From NCBI GenBank assembly GCA_023014365.1, contig JAEBUN010000004.1, positions 930,001 to 994,000 of the forward strand: a stretch of DNA of 64,000 nucleotides, given 5' to 3'. The first letter of the stretch is position 1; every line of letters starts with the position of its first letter. Made by a program: the position numbers and the translations under genes. Under the pieces are notes generated by a model. The model had not been told where the DNA came from and made no database searches. It saw only the letters and a list, made by a program, of their open reading frames with translations. Positions 35,824-47,012 of the stretch are shown piece by piece. Source of the stretch: Lepiota brunneoincarnata. Taxonomy: Eukaryota > Basidiomycota > Agaricomycetes > Agaricales > Agaricaceae.

Positions 35824-37657
35824 ATGAACAACAACAACAACAATAGCAACGGCGCATATCCACCATTATCCTCTTCAAATTCTCCCAATGTCCCCGAAGA
35901 ACAAGTGCCAGCACCCAATTCTTCCATTTCGCGTCGTGTCACACTTTCCGCTGTAGCCGAGGCTTCTCGAGAGACTCAGCGTCACCTACAACAGACGTCT
36001 GCAGCTTTGGATGCGGCGTATAATCGCATTCGCCAAGTCCGCCGGAGCCTCTTGCAACTTTCGGAGTCTTTGCCGGCAACCCTTGGCCTCCACGCACCGG
36101 GAGAACTTGGGCCGGGCCACGATGCAATATTGTTATCACCGTCACCGGAACCCGAAATTTTTCATGTCGAGGAGCGGGGCTTCGGAGGTAATATGAGAGG
36201 AAGGGCACCGTGGAATCGAGCCTCACCTGGTGGCCCGGAAGACACTGACTCGTTCATCGCCGGGTATCTTCTACACTCGGCAGCGGGAGGGGTCCAACAA
36301 CCACAGAACAGAAATTCTACCCCAGATACAAACACAAGTGTGCCTTTCAGCACCCCTCGCCCACTTACCAGGATACGATCTAGCCCGTCAAGGCGTAGTA
36401 CTCGGGGGGACGATGGGTCGACCATACTGGGAAGACGTGTTGCTGCCAGAATAGCCGTTGCACCTACGGTCTCCGACGCCGCAGCAGCCACAAACCAATT
36501 AATTGGAGATGTCGGTCAAATATATGAAGGGACATTTAATTCCATTGCAACCGTGACAAGAACCTATGAGGGAGAAATTGAAAGGGTCTTACGGGCGCTT
36601 GAGGAACGGAGGAGAAATTCAGCTGTCCTGTCACGGTCAACTGCTCGGCGAACTTCGTCACTTGTACAGACACCTTCACAAGTTCCTTCTCAGGGATCTC
36701 CACAGCAATCTTCCCAAGCAACCCCGCAGCCGTCTTCTCAAGCACCTCCGAATACCTCGTCCACCCCTCAAAGGGGTCTTGGACCTGGGAGCATATCCAG
36801 CGATGTTCGACAAAATTCCGGTTCATCAGAACGTTTGTCTCTTCTATCGAACTTTTCGGTACAGAACTTCCCGACCCCTTCAGCCTCCAATATGTCAACT
36901 CGTCCACTAATATTCGACGAGCCTCTTAGTTACGTCCAAAATTCGGAGAGAGACCCTACATCGGAATCTAGAGACCACCACCCTACGTCCGAAGGCGTGT
37001 CCCAAGGTAGAAATTACGTTGTGCACAGAACGTATAGCCGAAACGGGGAAGAGTTGGTCCACAATATAACAGTGGACTGGGACGATGGCGATTCCATGTC
37101 GTGGCTGATGCCTTCCCCAAGCCTTTCCCGTCGCAGACACCGTTTCAACGGCACTCGTCAGAACATTGAGATCCTCCGAAGCGCAGACACCACTGTGACA
37201 ACATCATCACCTCCTCAAGAGAATACAAGCGACCCACCTCGGAGAAGGGGATGGGGTAGGTTTGTTTCGTGGTTATCCTGCCAGAGTCAGCTAACTGTTG
37301 AACCTAGCACGCCTAGACCTTGACGGCAATGAGATCCCATCCGAAGAAGAGGAGGAGGTGGAGCGTATCCGAACCGAGAACCGGATACTTGCATCACAAC
37401 GCGCGCCGGCGCTTTCGTTCATCGCCAATACTGTGGACATGACGACACCATTGGCTGCACCGCCACCACGGCAATCCACTACCTATCAAACCACTAAACC
37501 TCCAGTCGTTTTGAGGCACGACCCGTCACTATCTTACCCAGCTGACTTTGTGAACCCCCTCCCTATGCCACTTTCTGAGATGGTTGATTCAGGGAAGAAC
37601 CCTCCAAAACGAAAGTCAATGCTGCTGCCACGCCACACCGTCGTGGCTGGTCGTTGA
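35824..37657 (+). CDS. Unrecognised low-complexity protein
   Basis: The start at 35824 gives MNNNNNNSNGAYPPL, an Asn-run N-terminus. A predicted helix follows (LSAVAEASRETQRHLQQTSA ... YNRIRQVRRSLLQLSES) that could form a coiled coil. The middle is Ser/Thr/Pro/Gln-rich and disordered. Near the C-terminus is an ordered-looking patch (NYVVHRTYSRNGEELVHNIT, then VDWDDGDSMSWLMPSP). An intron at about 37257-37308 (donor GTAGGT, acceptor CCTAG) replaces the open-frame end with ARLDLDGNEIPSEEEEEVER and a C-terminus running to the TGA at 37655-37657. No signal peptide or membrane segment is visible. I do not recognise a family; acidic and Ser/Pro-rich content fits a nuclear regulator, but this is only a guess. 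Confidence 0.75.
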
Positions 37658-38743
37658 TTCACTCCCTGCTCGTCGACCCTTCTTCAACGTGGATTAGTAC
37701 CCTCGTTTTCGCGCCATTCTACCCTAGTGTGTCTTATCCTTATTAAAAATTTTCATGTTCGGGTATCGGTACACTAGCAGTATTTTGGATTAGAAATAGC
37801 CCCACATGCATCGCTTCACATTATAAACAGGGATCAGGCTCGGATGTTCAATGCTATGGATTCCCCATTGTTCCCCTTCTCCACCACTGCCTCATGCCTG
37901 GTGGATCTCAGCCCAACGAACCCGAGTGCCGCTGGCACTGTATTGCGAGACACTGTTGCAAGTCAAAACCTAATCAGTATTACCGGAAAACACCGGGCTC
38001 TATATAATAAAACGATCAACGGGGCCTACGGGCCTTCCTTCCCAAGCGCGTTTCGTCCATCCGCCTCTTGCCGTTGTCTATGTAGTATTCATGGCGGTCG
38101 GGAGGGTCACGGAGGGGCATAGTTTTCCTCTGCTCGAGGAAGAGAGATTTATTCGCTTCCGAGGAGAGGGGAGGTGGTTTTGCGCGTGAGAATGAGGTTC
38201 GATGTTGGAATGTCAGTCCTGCACTTGTTCGCTATGCCGTGGAGATTCAGGACCTAGACAACATCGTACATTAACAGAGTTTGGGAAACGGAGATGAAGG
38301 TTTCGAAGTTCAACAACCGGCGGACTTTTCTCTCTTTGCGAGTGCGCTTGGAAGCTGTTGGTGGATCAAACTCGGGATGTCGTCCTGTTTTCTATACTCT
38401 CGCTTGTTTCTGCTCAAGCGTAATAAGGGTTTGTATCACAGCATCTAAGTAATCGGTTCGTGCTGATACTCGTTTCATGATAAGCAAGACCCATCCACCG
38501 AAATCGTGTGTCTGACTTGTTCGCCAAGAAATATGAAAGTTCCAAGCAATGAGCCACCTCCAAAATCCGTCCATCCGTCCATCCACAAAAGTGTGATCAG
38601 CAAATACAAAAAATAAAATTAAAACATAAACATAAATCATGTAGTCGCAATCGGTTGTGACAATGGGCGAGGCCCTGAACCAAAAGGCCGACCGTGGGCC
38701 ACGGGATTTCCGGCCACGAACCACACACCCCGTGCATGCCTGC
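37658..38743. other. Intergenic region between two convergent unrecognised genes
   Basis: About 1.1 kb. It contains a short CCATCCGT-type tandem repeat (38566-38588) and purine-rich stretches near 38130-38170. No open frame has protein-like composition, and I found no tRNA cloverleaf. It is larger than expected for two 3' UTRs, so a non-coding transcript cannot be excluded. Confidence 0.35.
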
Positions 38744-41700
38744 TCATTCGGCAACAGCAACACTCACACCACCACCCACTCTACTACTCATCCACGTCTT
38801 GAAATTTCTAATGCTCCCTACCCCGGCGCTCTTGATGCTCCCAACATCGATACTTCGCATGCTGCGATTGCCATAACTCTTTGTGCTCCGGAAGCTCTCA
38901 TATGATGGTGTGCTTGTGAGTGGAATCGGGGCTACGTCAAAGCTCGGGACTTCGGAGCCTACGATTCCTTTCGGTCTTGTTCTTGCTATATTGGGGCCAA
39001 CGGGTCTCTGCGTATTCACGTCCTTGCCGTTGGCAGTAGTCGTAGTCGTAGAGAGGTTGGTTCGGTATTCGCGTAGAGAGGGCGGTTTGTTGTGTGGGTT
39101 GCTAACAAAGGTAGTATCCCGGCAACGAGGGTTATATTGCCGTCTGCTTAAGCTGTTGAGCCTATTAAGGGAGGTGTTGGAAGACGTCTTTGGGTTTGTG
39201 CGGGGGGAAATGGAGTGTTGCAGTAGTGAGGCAGATGGGGAGGGGAGAGGGGAGTATGGTGCAGACGAACGGGAACCGGATGGGTGCTGGATAGGATACG
39301 ATCCCAACGTATAAGGTCCTGAGATAGTTGGTCTATTGGTTGATGTTGGTGAAACCGGGGGACTCGTGGTTCGTTTCTTGCTGGTGGTTGTCGTATCAAT
39401 ATCCTCACTGGCCGTTGCGGGTTTGGTGCCCAAGGGGATCGGGGGGCCGATAGAAATAGAGAGAGGTGGTGGCGCAGTCTTGCGTGTCGCTAGACTCATG
39501 AGTCTCTTCAACCCCAAGCCTGTCGGCTTCTCTTTCTCTTTCTCCTTCTTCTGCTCTTTTCTAGGTATGGGTGCGATACACTCCTTACTCTCGCCTTCGC
39601 CCTCCTTCTCCTTAGATTTGTCCTTCCCCCTTTTGCTACCTATCGACAGCAATTTTCCGACACTGAATGCAGTCCCCTGCTTCCTCCTGAAATCCAACTT
39701 CAACTCCTTGTTGTCGTCCTGCAGGCCGATCCCGAGGTAGGTCTCAATATCCATATCAATTGCCTCCACGTCGATCCCCATACACTCTCGCAATACAATT
39801 CCCTCCTGTCCCTCCCCTCTCGCACCCACAGCAATACTCTCATCATCTTCGTCACCATCGTCATGATATGCATCGGGTCCACGGCTCTCTTCATCACCAT
39901 ACGAGTACCCATCATCATTTCCCTCGTCATCGTCCTCATAGCACCCTGAACGATAGTGTACTTCTGGTATTTCGACGAATTTGACGCTTTTCGTGGTGCC
40001 CCCGCACTGGGAACCCTTGGTAGACATGGATGACGTTCGTGTGAGTATGGATTTCGTCTTTGGCAGTATCGAGTGAGAAGTGTGTGGTGTAGAGGGAGAT
40101 AGTGTGTGTGAAAAGGATTTGGAGCTAGCCGCACGTTGCGACAGGGCTGGTGGCGGCGGATACGACGTCAATAGCGGGATATGTGCATTAGGACTCTCAC
40201 CACCCCCATACCCGCGCCAGCCCCCTTGCCCACGGGTGTTTACAAAGGAACGCACAGAGGACTGCGAAGGCGAGGTAGATGGACGGCGGAGTCTTGCTGT
40301 GAGCTGCGCATAAGCCTGTGATCTCGCAGCAGCCGCAGTGGTCTCACTAATGATGCTCCTAGAAGTGTGATGGGACTTGTCAAGCCCGTGGAGGTAGGCA
40401 GGCGACGAATTGGCCGAGCTGCAGTTGTATATTTCTGGAGCAGCACCGACGGACAAGGGTGTGGGAGGAGTATCAGGGTGTGAGCGTGAGGATGATGACG
40501 AGCTGATGGTGTTGGTCGTAGCTGACGTATGTGTCGTTGTTGATGTCGTGATGCTGCACTCAGAAGTGAGGGATGGCGTACGGCCGCGCGGGTCGCGGTT
40601 TTTGGAAGTTCTGATAGTTGAACCAGAGGCTCTCGAGGGAGAGGCAGGCGAAACGGACGTAACCATGAGAGATGATGACGGATTAGCCGCACCTGGACCC
40701 AGGATTGGTATTGGTGGAGCAGAGGCAAATTTATCACGCCGCTGTCGTAGTCTATCTTTATCCTTGTGTTGTGGGAGAGGTGTTCCGCTCACGAACCTGT
40801 CCTTTGGCGGTATTCTGGGTGGCAGCAAAGATGCTGTAAAAATGGGCAATGGGGAGGAAGAGGGAGCCACAAAGGTAGGAGTGGTAGGGTGGGTCTGTGA
40901 TAGTTTGTGAGTGGGAGGGAATAGACTTGAGAGCTCTGCTGCGTTCCGAGGTTTGCCCGGAGGATTTGGCTCGTAGTATAGACCAGATAGCAGTGCCTGC
41001 GCTGGACACTCGTCATTGTGCTCGTATTACTCGGACATCTCTCAAGACTCGGTGGGGTGGGAGATCCACTCGGGCTCTCGTTGGGGAGACTCGAAGCGGA
41101 GGCGCCACGAGTCCGATTTTTGAGCGGTGAAACGCGTATCGAAGATTGCAGTTGTAAACTCGAGACGCTCGCATTCGCGGCGCGGCTTAATCCATTTCCA
41201 CTTGAACAAACCGACGGACTCCGTGAGACCGATTCCACCAACTGACTCGTCGAAGAAATGAGCACTGGCGAGGAAGGTCTCGGAATCGCGTGGGCGTGGT
41301 GCTGGCGTGGTCCAGAGCTTCTGTGCTGCGTGTAAGAAAGCGAGGGGGAGCGTGAAGGTGACGAACACGAGGCACTGGCGGACCTATGTCTGCTCAGGAG
41401 TGCGTGGTTCGCGGGAGACGACGATTTTGGCCGTCGATATATCCACTCTGTCTGGGGTGGACGACTATTGCCATTACTACTCAGAGTTGATGTGGATAGT
41501 GTCGGCGAAGGGGGTCTTGTCGCCGAATAATCGTGTGAAGGATATTTTGAATGCAAGTGATGGTGTGGTGGTGTGGGAGGGGATGTAATAGGGTTCCGAT
41601 GAAATTGAAGTGATGCAGCAGTTCCGGCCGTACCGCGTGTGATGGGTCTTGTAGGCCGAACCTGAACCCGGCGTCGTGGATGTCATCCCTGCATGCATAT

Positions 41701-42133
41701 TTGCGCGCACATGCGGTGGGGTTGTCAACATCTGTGAAAAATTCCAAGAAAAAAAAGTGAGCATGGTATCGACCCACTGTAGCAGTTGAAAGGGGAGGAA
41801 GGGAGGAAGGGCGCAGAACATACAGTAGCCAGAGCCGAGCGGGGATGAAGTGGAGGGTCGTCGGCATGCAGACTGTTTGCAGACCCTTCATCTTCTACTT
41901 GGGCTTCCATGCCATTCTCTGACTTGGTGTCTGGGAATGCAGTGTGTAATTGGACTTGTATATCCTGCTCAGAAGACGGGGTCTCCTAAAATATAAGATA
42001 TAAATTTAGGAAACATTCTCCCGGGGTAGTTAGCACCTACGACTAGTGCATAGTGGTTTTCGATCAGTGTGCTCGCGGAAAGCCAGGTAAGCTCGTCTAT
42101 GGTGAGGGTCGCCGAGTCTTCCATCATCAACAT
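38744..42133 (-). CDS. Unrecognised Ser/Pro-rich basidiomycete protein
   Basis: I assemble this from four or five exons. The start at 42133 gives MLMMEDSATLTIDELTWLSA; a GTAGGT donor follows HYALV; the next exon is ETPSSEQDIQVQLHTAFPDT to HPRSALAT; then MLTTPPH; then, after a 48-nt intron, VRPTRPITRGTAGTAASLQF. A further intron near 41000-41050 shifts into the long 3' exon, which reads ALLSGLYYEPNPPGKPRNAA before PRIPPKDRFVSGTPLPQ. Ordered islands in the long exon are TKSVKFVEIPEVHYRSGCYE, an Asp/Glu/Gly run, GIDVEAIDMDIETYLGIG and a Lys/Glu-rich stretch. The rest is Ser/Thr/Pro-rich disorder. The stop is at 38744. I know no named domain. The long exon has no ATG of its own, so the upstream exons are needed. 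Confidence 0.68.
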
Positions 42134-42672
42134 TGGAGGTAGGGGTATACAGGGAGGGCAAGAAACAAGAAACCAGCAGAAACGACCAGGACCCAGTGGC
42201 GGCTCTGGACAGAAGTAAGATACGAAGAGGAGAAAAGCTGGTCTGTGTGCTAACGCCGCGCACTTATAGAACGAGAAGCAAGCTTATACCCGGAGAAGAA
42301 GATTGCCAAAGGGGGGTCAGGGTGTCTAGAACATTGATTGCTTGTCCTTGGATTTTGGGGACGGGGTGTTTCATACCTACAATACCGCACGGTTCACACG
42401 TGGTGAGGATGATGAGTTGATGCGAAGGGAAAGGAGCTGGTTGCAATGTGTCATGGAAGCTTGCGGGAGAAGGGAGAGAAAGGAGAGAGCAGAGCACTAG
42501 ATGTGGGTTTCGTGTGCAAGGGACGCGTGGCAGAGAAAGACGACGTCCATTTTGCGCGGACGGGGCAGAAGGGAGGTTTACCTTCTAGCTTGTATCACGT
42601 GACGTGATTAATTTTTGGCAATTGACAAGTTGAATTAGGCGTACGAGTAATAAATACATGAAGTGGGAGGGG
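42134..42672. other. Intergenic region between mL43 and the 42.1 kb gene
   Basis: About 540 bp hold the promoter of the 42.1 kb gene and the mL43 3' UTR. Open frames here are not protein-like. Nothing else was seen. Confidence 0.4.
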
Positions 42673-43160
42673 CTACAGAACGGGTCTGTCGGCATGGAGC
42701 CCGCTCCAAATGCCTCTGGGAGATTCCGTGGTACTCTCGACGGTTCTCCGTTTGAGTGATTTTATTTTCGCGCCAGAGGAGTCTAGGAGAAGTTGCACCT
42801 TTTGCTGGAATGCCGGTAACCTCCAGGCCATTGAGGGGTATGACCTTGTCGCGGCTATTGACTTGAGAGGAAACATGAGGAGAGTTGGTTGATGAAAAAT
42901 GAAAGACGGTAAATTTACCATAGAACCCGCGGACAATGGGTTCCCTGTGGTTCCGCTGCTTGACCACGACCTCGACGTGAGGGTTTGCGCGTGCGAGTTG
43001 CTGGAGCTGGGTAAGGAGAAAGGTGCGTGTGGGATGAGATGAGGGCCATTTGTCGCAGTACTCGAAGACGAGTTTCCTGATTTGGGGGATAAAGGCAACG
43101 TGGCCGTTGGCAGGGGTGTGTTCGCAGAGAGGCGCGGAGGAGAGGGAGAGCGGGGGACAT
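42673..43160 (-). CDS. MRPL51: Mitochondrial large ribosomal subunit protein mL43 (MRPL51 family), with N-terminal frame break
   Basis: The conserved body reads TPANGHVAFIPQIRKLVFEY, CDKWPSSHPTRTFLLTQLQQ, ARANPHVEVVVKQRNHREPI and VRGFY. After a 57-nt intron (GTAAAT to CTCAAG) it continues VNSRDKVIPLNGLEVTGIPA and KVQLLLDSSGAKIKSLKRRT, then ESTTESPRGIWSGL, and stops at 42673. This is the thioredoxin-fold L51/S25/CI-B8 domain of mL43. The family's short N-terminus appears as MSPALPLLRASLRT from the ATG at 43160, but that ATG is not in the frame of TPANGH. There is no GT or AG in between to allow an intron, and the frame of the body has no ATG upstream before its stop. I annotate from 43160 and flag the break. 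Confidence 0.85.
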
Positions 43161-43281
43161 GAAGATACGAAGAAAGGAGAGGAGAGAAAGAGAGCCGGAG
43201 GGTGAAGCGGAGATTGAAAGTTGATGGAGGGTTTGTTTGCCCAAAAGTGAGCAAGTTATTGTCAGGGAACAAACGCGCGAA
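43161..43281. promoter_or_regulatory. Very short divergent promoter, mL43 / 43.3 kb gene
   Basis: Only 121 bp lie between the two start codons, so transcription start sites must be close together or within transcribed sequence of the partner. A CT-rich tract on the minus strand (43161-43215) is the only visible feature. Confidence 0.45.
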
Positions 43282-45617
43282 ATGGCTCGCGCAACGCGGT
43301 CCACTGCAAACGTCGAACAAGCAAACAAAAAACGAAAACGGAACTCGTCACCTCACGAAAAACCTCAGAAACTCATCCGCACTGCAGAACAGAAATTATT
43401 CTCTGTCGCGGACTCGAGTCTCTCCACAGACGATGCTCGCAAAATCCTCGATATCCTCGAGACGTGCGTCTCTTGTGTTTATCATCATAAATCTCAGCTC
43501 ACACTCCTCCCAGATCCGACTCTCTGGGTCTCCTTGATCGTGTCTTTCCTCTCTCTCCCTCTTCTTCCTCCGACCAGACCTTTTCTCTTCGCACTCTTCT
43601 TTCAGAGCCTCAACAGCATTCGCTCAGAGTACTCCGAGTACGTCTGTCCTCCACACGAACCTCACCTTCTCTCACCCCTCTTTCTCTACAGGCTGCCATC
43701 CAACACCTCTATCCCCTCTCCTCTCACCCACGCTCAAAACCCTCAGAGACCGCCTCTCAACAGCTCCGCTTCTGCAGCCTCGCCCTTTCCCTCCTCGACC
43801 AAGCCTCCCATAATCTTCTCTCCCTTCCTCTCGACACTTCATCACTCCTCCCCCTACATCCATCAGACTCCCCTACAGATGAATCAAAACCTACTTCTTC
43901 ACCACCATCCCCTTCCATTGCAAAGCGGCGCTATGCCCTTGTACAACACATCCCCTCTGGCGATTATTGGTCCTCTCTTGATTCCGAGTGCACCACTTCC
44001 CCAGCGACACTCCATAAAGATCTTTCCCTCGGACATGCAGAACTCGTCTCCATTCTTCCCACCTCTTCCTCCCAGAGCTCCGAGTCTGCCCCTACCCTTG
44101 GCTCCTACTGCGTCATTAAATCACACAGTAGCAAAAAGGCGCTGCCGGCTCAAAGGCGGGTCACAGTTGGTGCCTTTCTCGATTATGGTCCCTGGACCAG
44201 CTTTGCTCCTTCTTTTGACCACGAAGGAGAAATAGTCGGCCGTCGCGAGCTCAGCGAGGTTTTGTGGTACAAGCACGAAAGGAAGTCCCAGAGAGAAGCA
44301 GAATTACGGGAGTGGATTGAGGGCAGGGGAACTATCCTTGATGTGCCAGAGGAAGCGGAGAACAAGGGCAAGGTGGATCAGGGTCCTGTCGATGTCGAAG
44401 CAGACTTGGGCAGTATTTTACCTCCCGAGACCATTCAAAACCTCAAGGCTGCTCTCGACAACGTCGAGCTGGAAAACCTTGTTGATGAGTTACTAGTGAG
44501 GAACCAGCGAGCACTTGTACGCTTACAGGAGCTCCAGATCGATCGCCTAACCAAGGAGGGTGCGGGTTCCACAGTTGTCGACGAGGCGTCGGAGGAGTGG
44601 GAGACTGGTATGCGTGTTCGACTCGTTCGATTCATATTTCAACTCATTTCCGTCCACCTAGCTCATGGCATTATGGAATCCCTCGAGACATTGACCTCAC
44701 TTCGACCTCGAGCCGCTAGCGGTCAAACCATCTCCATCGTGCCCCCGGTTTCCATTTTGCGTAAACTCCACAAGACACTAGCTCTCGAACCTCGTCCTGG
44801 GTGGCATGGCACACTCGCGCCTACACGTGCAACTGCCCTTCGTGATGACTCGACCATCAAAGTAAGAGCTAGCTCCACCGTGCCGACCACAGTATCGACA
44901 TCATCTTCCCCTGCTCCCACCCCTGCGGCATCGACGGCAACGACTGCGACCACGCCTTACGCAGGGTATGCCTATGGATATTCGACACAGCAGCAAGCAC
45001 AGGCAGCTTACCGACCAGCAGCCACCACAACCGGCACAGCGGCTTATGCACAATACAAGCCTGGCACTTATTACCAGAATTATGCCTCAGGGACTCAGCA
45101 GCAGCAACAACAGCAACAACAACAACAATACTATGGGCAACAGGCCTACGGGGCTGGAGCTACAAGCCAACAACCATATGCAGCATACTCTAGTTGGTTT
45201 GCACATGCGCAATATTCTCAGGTTGGTAGTAGTGCTGCTGCTGTAACTACTGGGACTGCTTCGGCAGGCAGAGGAACGCCCCAGCCCGTTACAGCCTATG
45301 GTGCATTCTACGCGCAGCAGGCGCAGCAGCAGCAGCAACAGCGGTCTGCTAGTGTTGCAGGGGTGACAACACCAGCTGTGGCAAATACAGTCGCGATGAA
45401 TAAGGTTGGAACTGGAACAGGGGCTGCTACAGGGACTTGGGTGGGATATGGTGGGCAACAGCAGGGTAGCGTACCAACTCTGCCCGCACACTTGAGACCT
45501 CCGCAGGTTGTCGCAAATGGGTACCAAACCCAGCAACAACAGGGCTACTACGGTGGATATCAGGCCCCGCCGCCGCCGCAGCAGCAGCAGCAGTCGCAAC
45601 AGCCTGCCGGGAGATAG
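43282..45617 (+). CDS. Unrecognised protein with FLDYGPWTSFAPSFD motif and Gln-rich C-terminus
   Basis: The start at 43282 gives MARATRSTANVEQANKKRKR, an NLS-like beginning, then AEQKLFSVADSSLSTDDARK. Two introns (after PDPTLW near 43529, and after HSLRVLR near 43636 with GTACGT) restore one frame that reads TFSLRTLLSEPQQHSLRVLR, AAIQHLYPLSSHPRSKPSET and, further on, IAKRRYALVQHIPSGDYWSS, TLGSYCVIKSHSSKKALPAQ, VTVGAFLDYGPWTSFAPSFD and EIVGRRELSEVLWYKHERK. A helical region follows (PPETIQNLKAALDNVELENL, LVDELLVRNQRALVRLQELQ). The last about 200 residues are Tyr/Ala/Gln/Thr-rich with several poly-Gln runs. The stop is at 45615-45617. The basic start and prion-like tail suggest a nuclear, transcription- or chromatin-associated protein, but I cannot name a family. 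The open frame at 43282-44235 without introns is misleading. Confidence 0.75.
45096..45128 (+). repeat. CAG/CAA repeat coding poly-Gln
   Basis: A mixed CAG/CAA run encodes about eleven consecutive glutamines in the C-terminal tail of the 43.3 kb gene. Shorter Gln runs recur near 45316-45342 and 45578-45600. The CAA interruptions should limit length instability. Confidence 0.85.
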
Positions 45618-45703
45618 CATTTTTTTAAATTATTATGCCTTGTAACTTGTAGAGGTTTGATCCGGGATGATAAAGACAATGAAAGATAAGCGCTGGTCTG
45701 ATA

Positions 45704-46890
45704 ATGTCCCGCACGTTCACCATCCGAGTCCCTGCGACATCAGCAAACATCGGCCCAGGTTTCGATGTTGTCGGTCTCTCTCTCTCACTCTCTCTCACTC
45801 TTACCGTCACCGTCGCCCCCCTACCCTCGCCAAACGAATCCTACGTCCCACCCAAAATCACTTACTCTGGTGAAGGTGCACAGGAAGTCCCCCTCGACGC
45901 CTACAAAAACCTCACCACCCGTGTCGCACTCTATGTCCTTCGCTGTCACGCCATCCGTCTCCTCCCCTCTCATCTCTCCATTCACGCTCACAACGAAATC
46001 CCCTTTGGCCGCGGTCTCGGATCCTCAGGCGCCGCCGTCATTGCTGGCGTACTGCTCGCCAACACGCTGGGCAACCTCAACCTTTCCACGGAACGTCTAC
46101 TTGACTTTGCGCTCATGGTCGAACGGCACCCGGACAATGTCACCGCGGCCCTTGTCGGTGGATTCGTGGGCTCGTATTTGAAAGAGCTGGACGAGGCTGC
46201 CAGTGTCGCTGCGAGCGTGCCCCTCAGTGAGGTCTTGCCAGAGTACCCACCTGATGCTGGTGAGGAGTGGGGCTTGAACCCGCCGATTCCGCCATTTGGG
46301 ATCGGTCATTATGTGAGATTTGGGTGGTCGGAGAGTATCAACGCCCTTGCGATTATCCCGAGGTTCGAGTTAAGCACCGCCAAGGCTAGGAGTGTGCTGC
46401 CTACTAAGTACTCTAGAAAGGATTTGGTGAGTTTGTCTTTGTTCTCCCCTCGTCGTGGAGCGTTTCTTCTCATCATAGCCTACTGTAGGTTTTCAATATG
46501 CAGAGACTGGCGGTACTTACAACCGCTCTCGCGCAGACTCCACCAGATCCTGATCTCATCTACGAGGCAATGAAGGATCGTGTTCATCAGCCTTACAGAA
46601 GATCTCTTGTATGTTGCCTGTTTTGTTATTGTAGCATTAGCTTCCACTCACCCACTTATCAGATCCCAGGTTTGCCTGAAGTGACAACGCGCATCACCCC
46701 TTCAACTCATCCTGGATTGCTCGGAATTTGCTTGTCTGGTGCTGGTCCCACCATCCTTGCCCTTGCAACAGCTGGATTTGAAGCTATTGCCCAAGATGCC
46801 CGTGCTATTTTCAACGCCCAAGGCATCGAAGTAGATTGGAAAGTACTCCAAGTCGCTGGAGGTAGTGTTGTAGAAGAAGTAATGCCATGA
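45704..46890 (+). CDS. THR1: Homoserine kinase
   Basis: The start at 45704 gives MSRTFTIRVPATSANIGPGF, the N-terminal signature of homoserine kinase in the GHMP family. The ATP-binding motif is HNEIPFGRGLGSSGAAVIAG, followed by MVERHPDNVTAALVGGFVGS. Two introns (46426-46492 and 46612-46663) separate ARSVLPTKYSRKDLV, VFNMQRLAVLTTALAQ and LIYEAMKDRVHQPYRRSL from IPGLPEVTTRI. The third GHMP motif is LLGICLSGAGPTILALA. The stop is at 46888-46890. The enzyme phosphorylates L-homoserine on the way to threonine, in the cytosol. An insertion between the core motifs (VPLSEVLPEYPPDAGEEWGL) is acidic and loop-like. The upstream gene on the same strand ends 86 bp away; the dynein gene converges from the right. 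Confidence 0.96.
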
Positions 46891-47012
46891 AATCTATTAA
46901 AACAATTGTTCCGACGTTAGCAAAATCTATTGTGGCAAGTATGCAAAATATCTAGGCGGTAAATTAGCAAGGGTATCACTCTATTCCCCCCTTATCGTAC
47001 GAGCAACTCTGT

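Noticed and set aside
42635..42967. A separate ORF overlapping mL43
   Set aside because: It is the mL43 exon 1 frame read through the intron, not a second gene.
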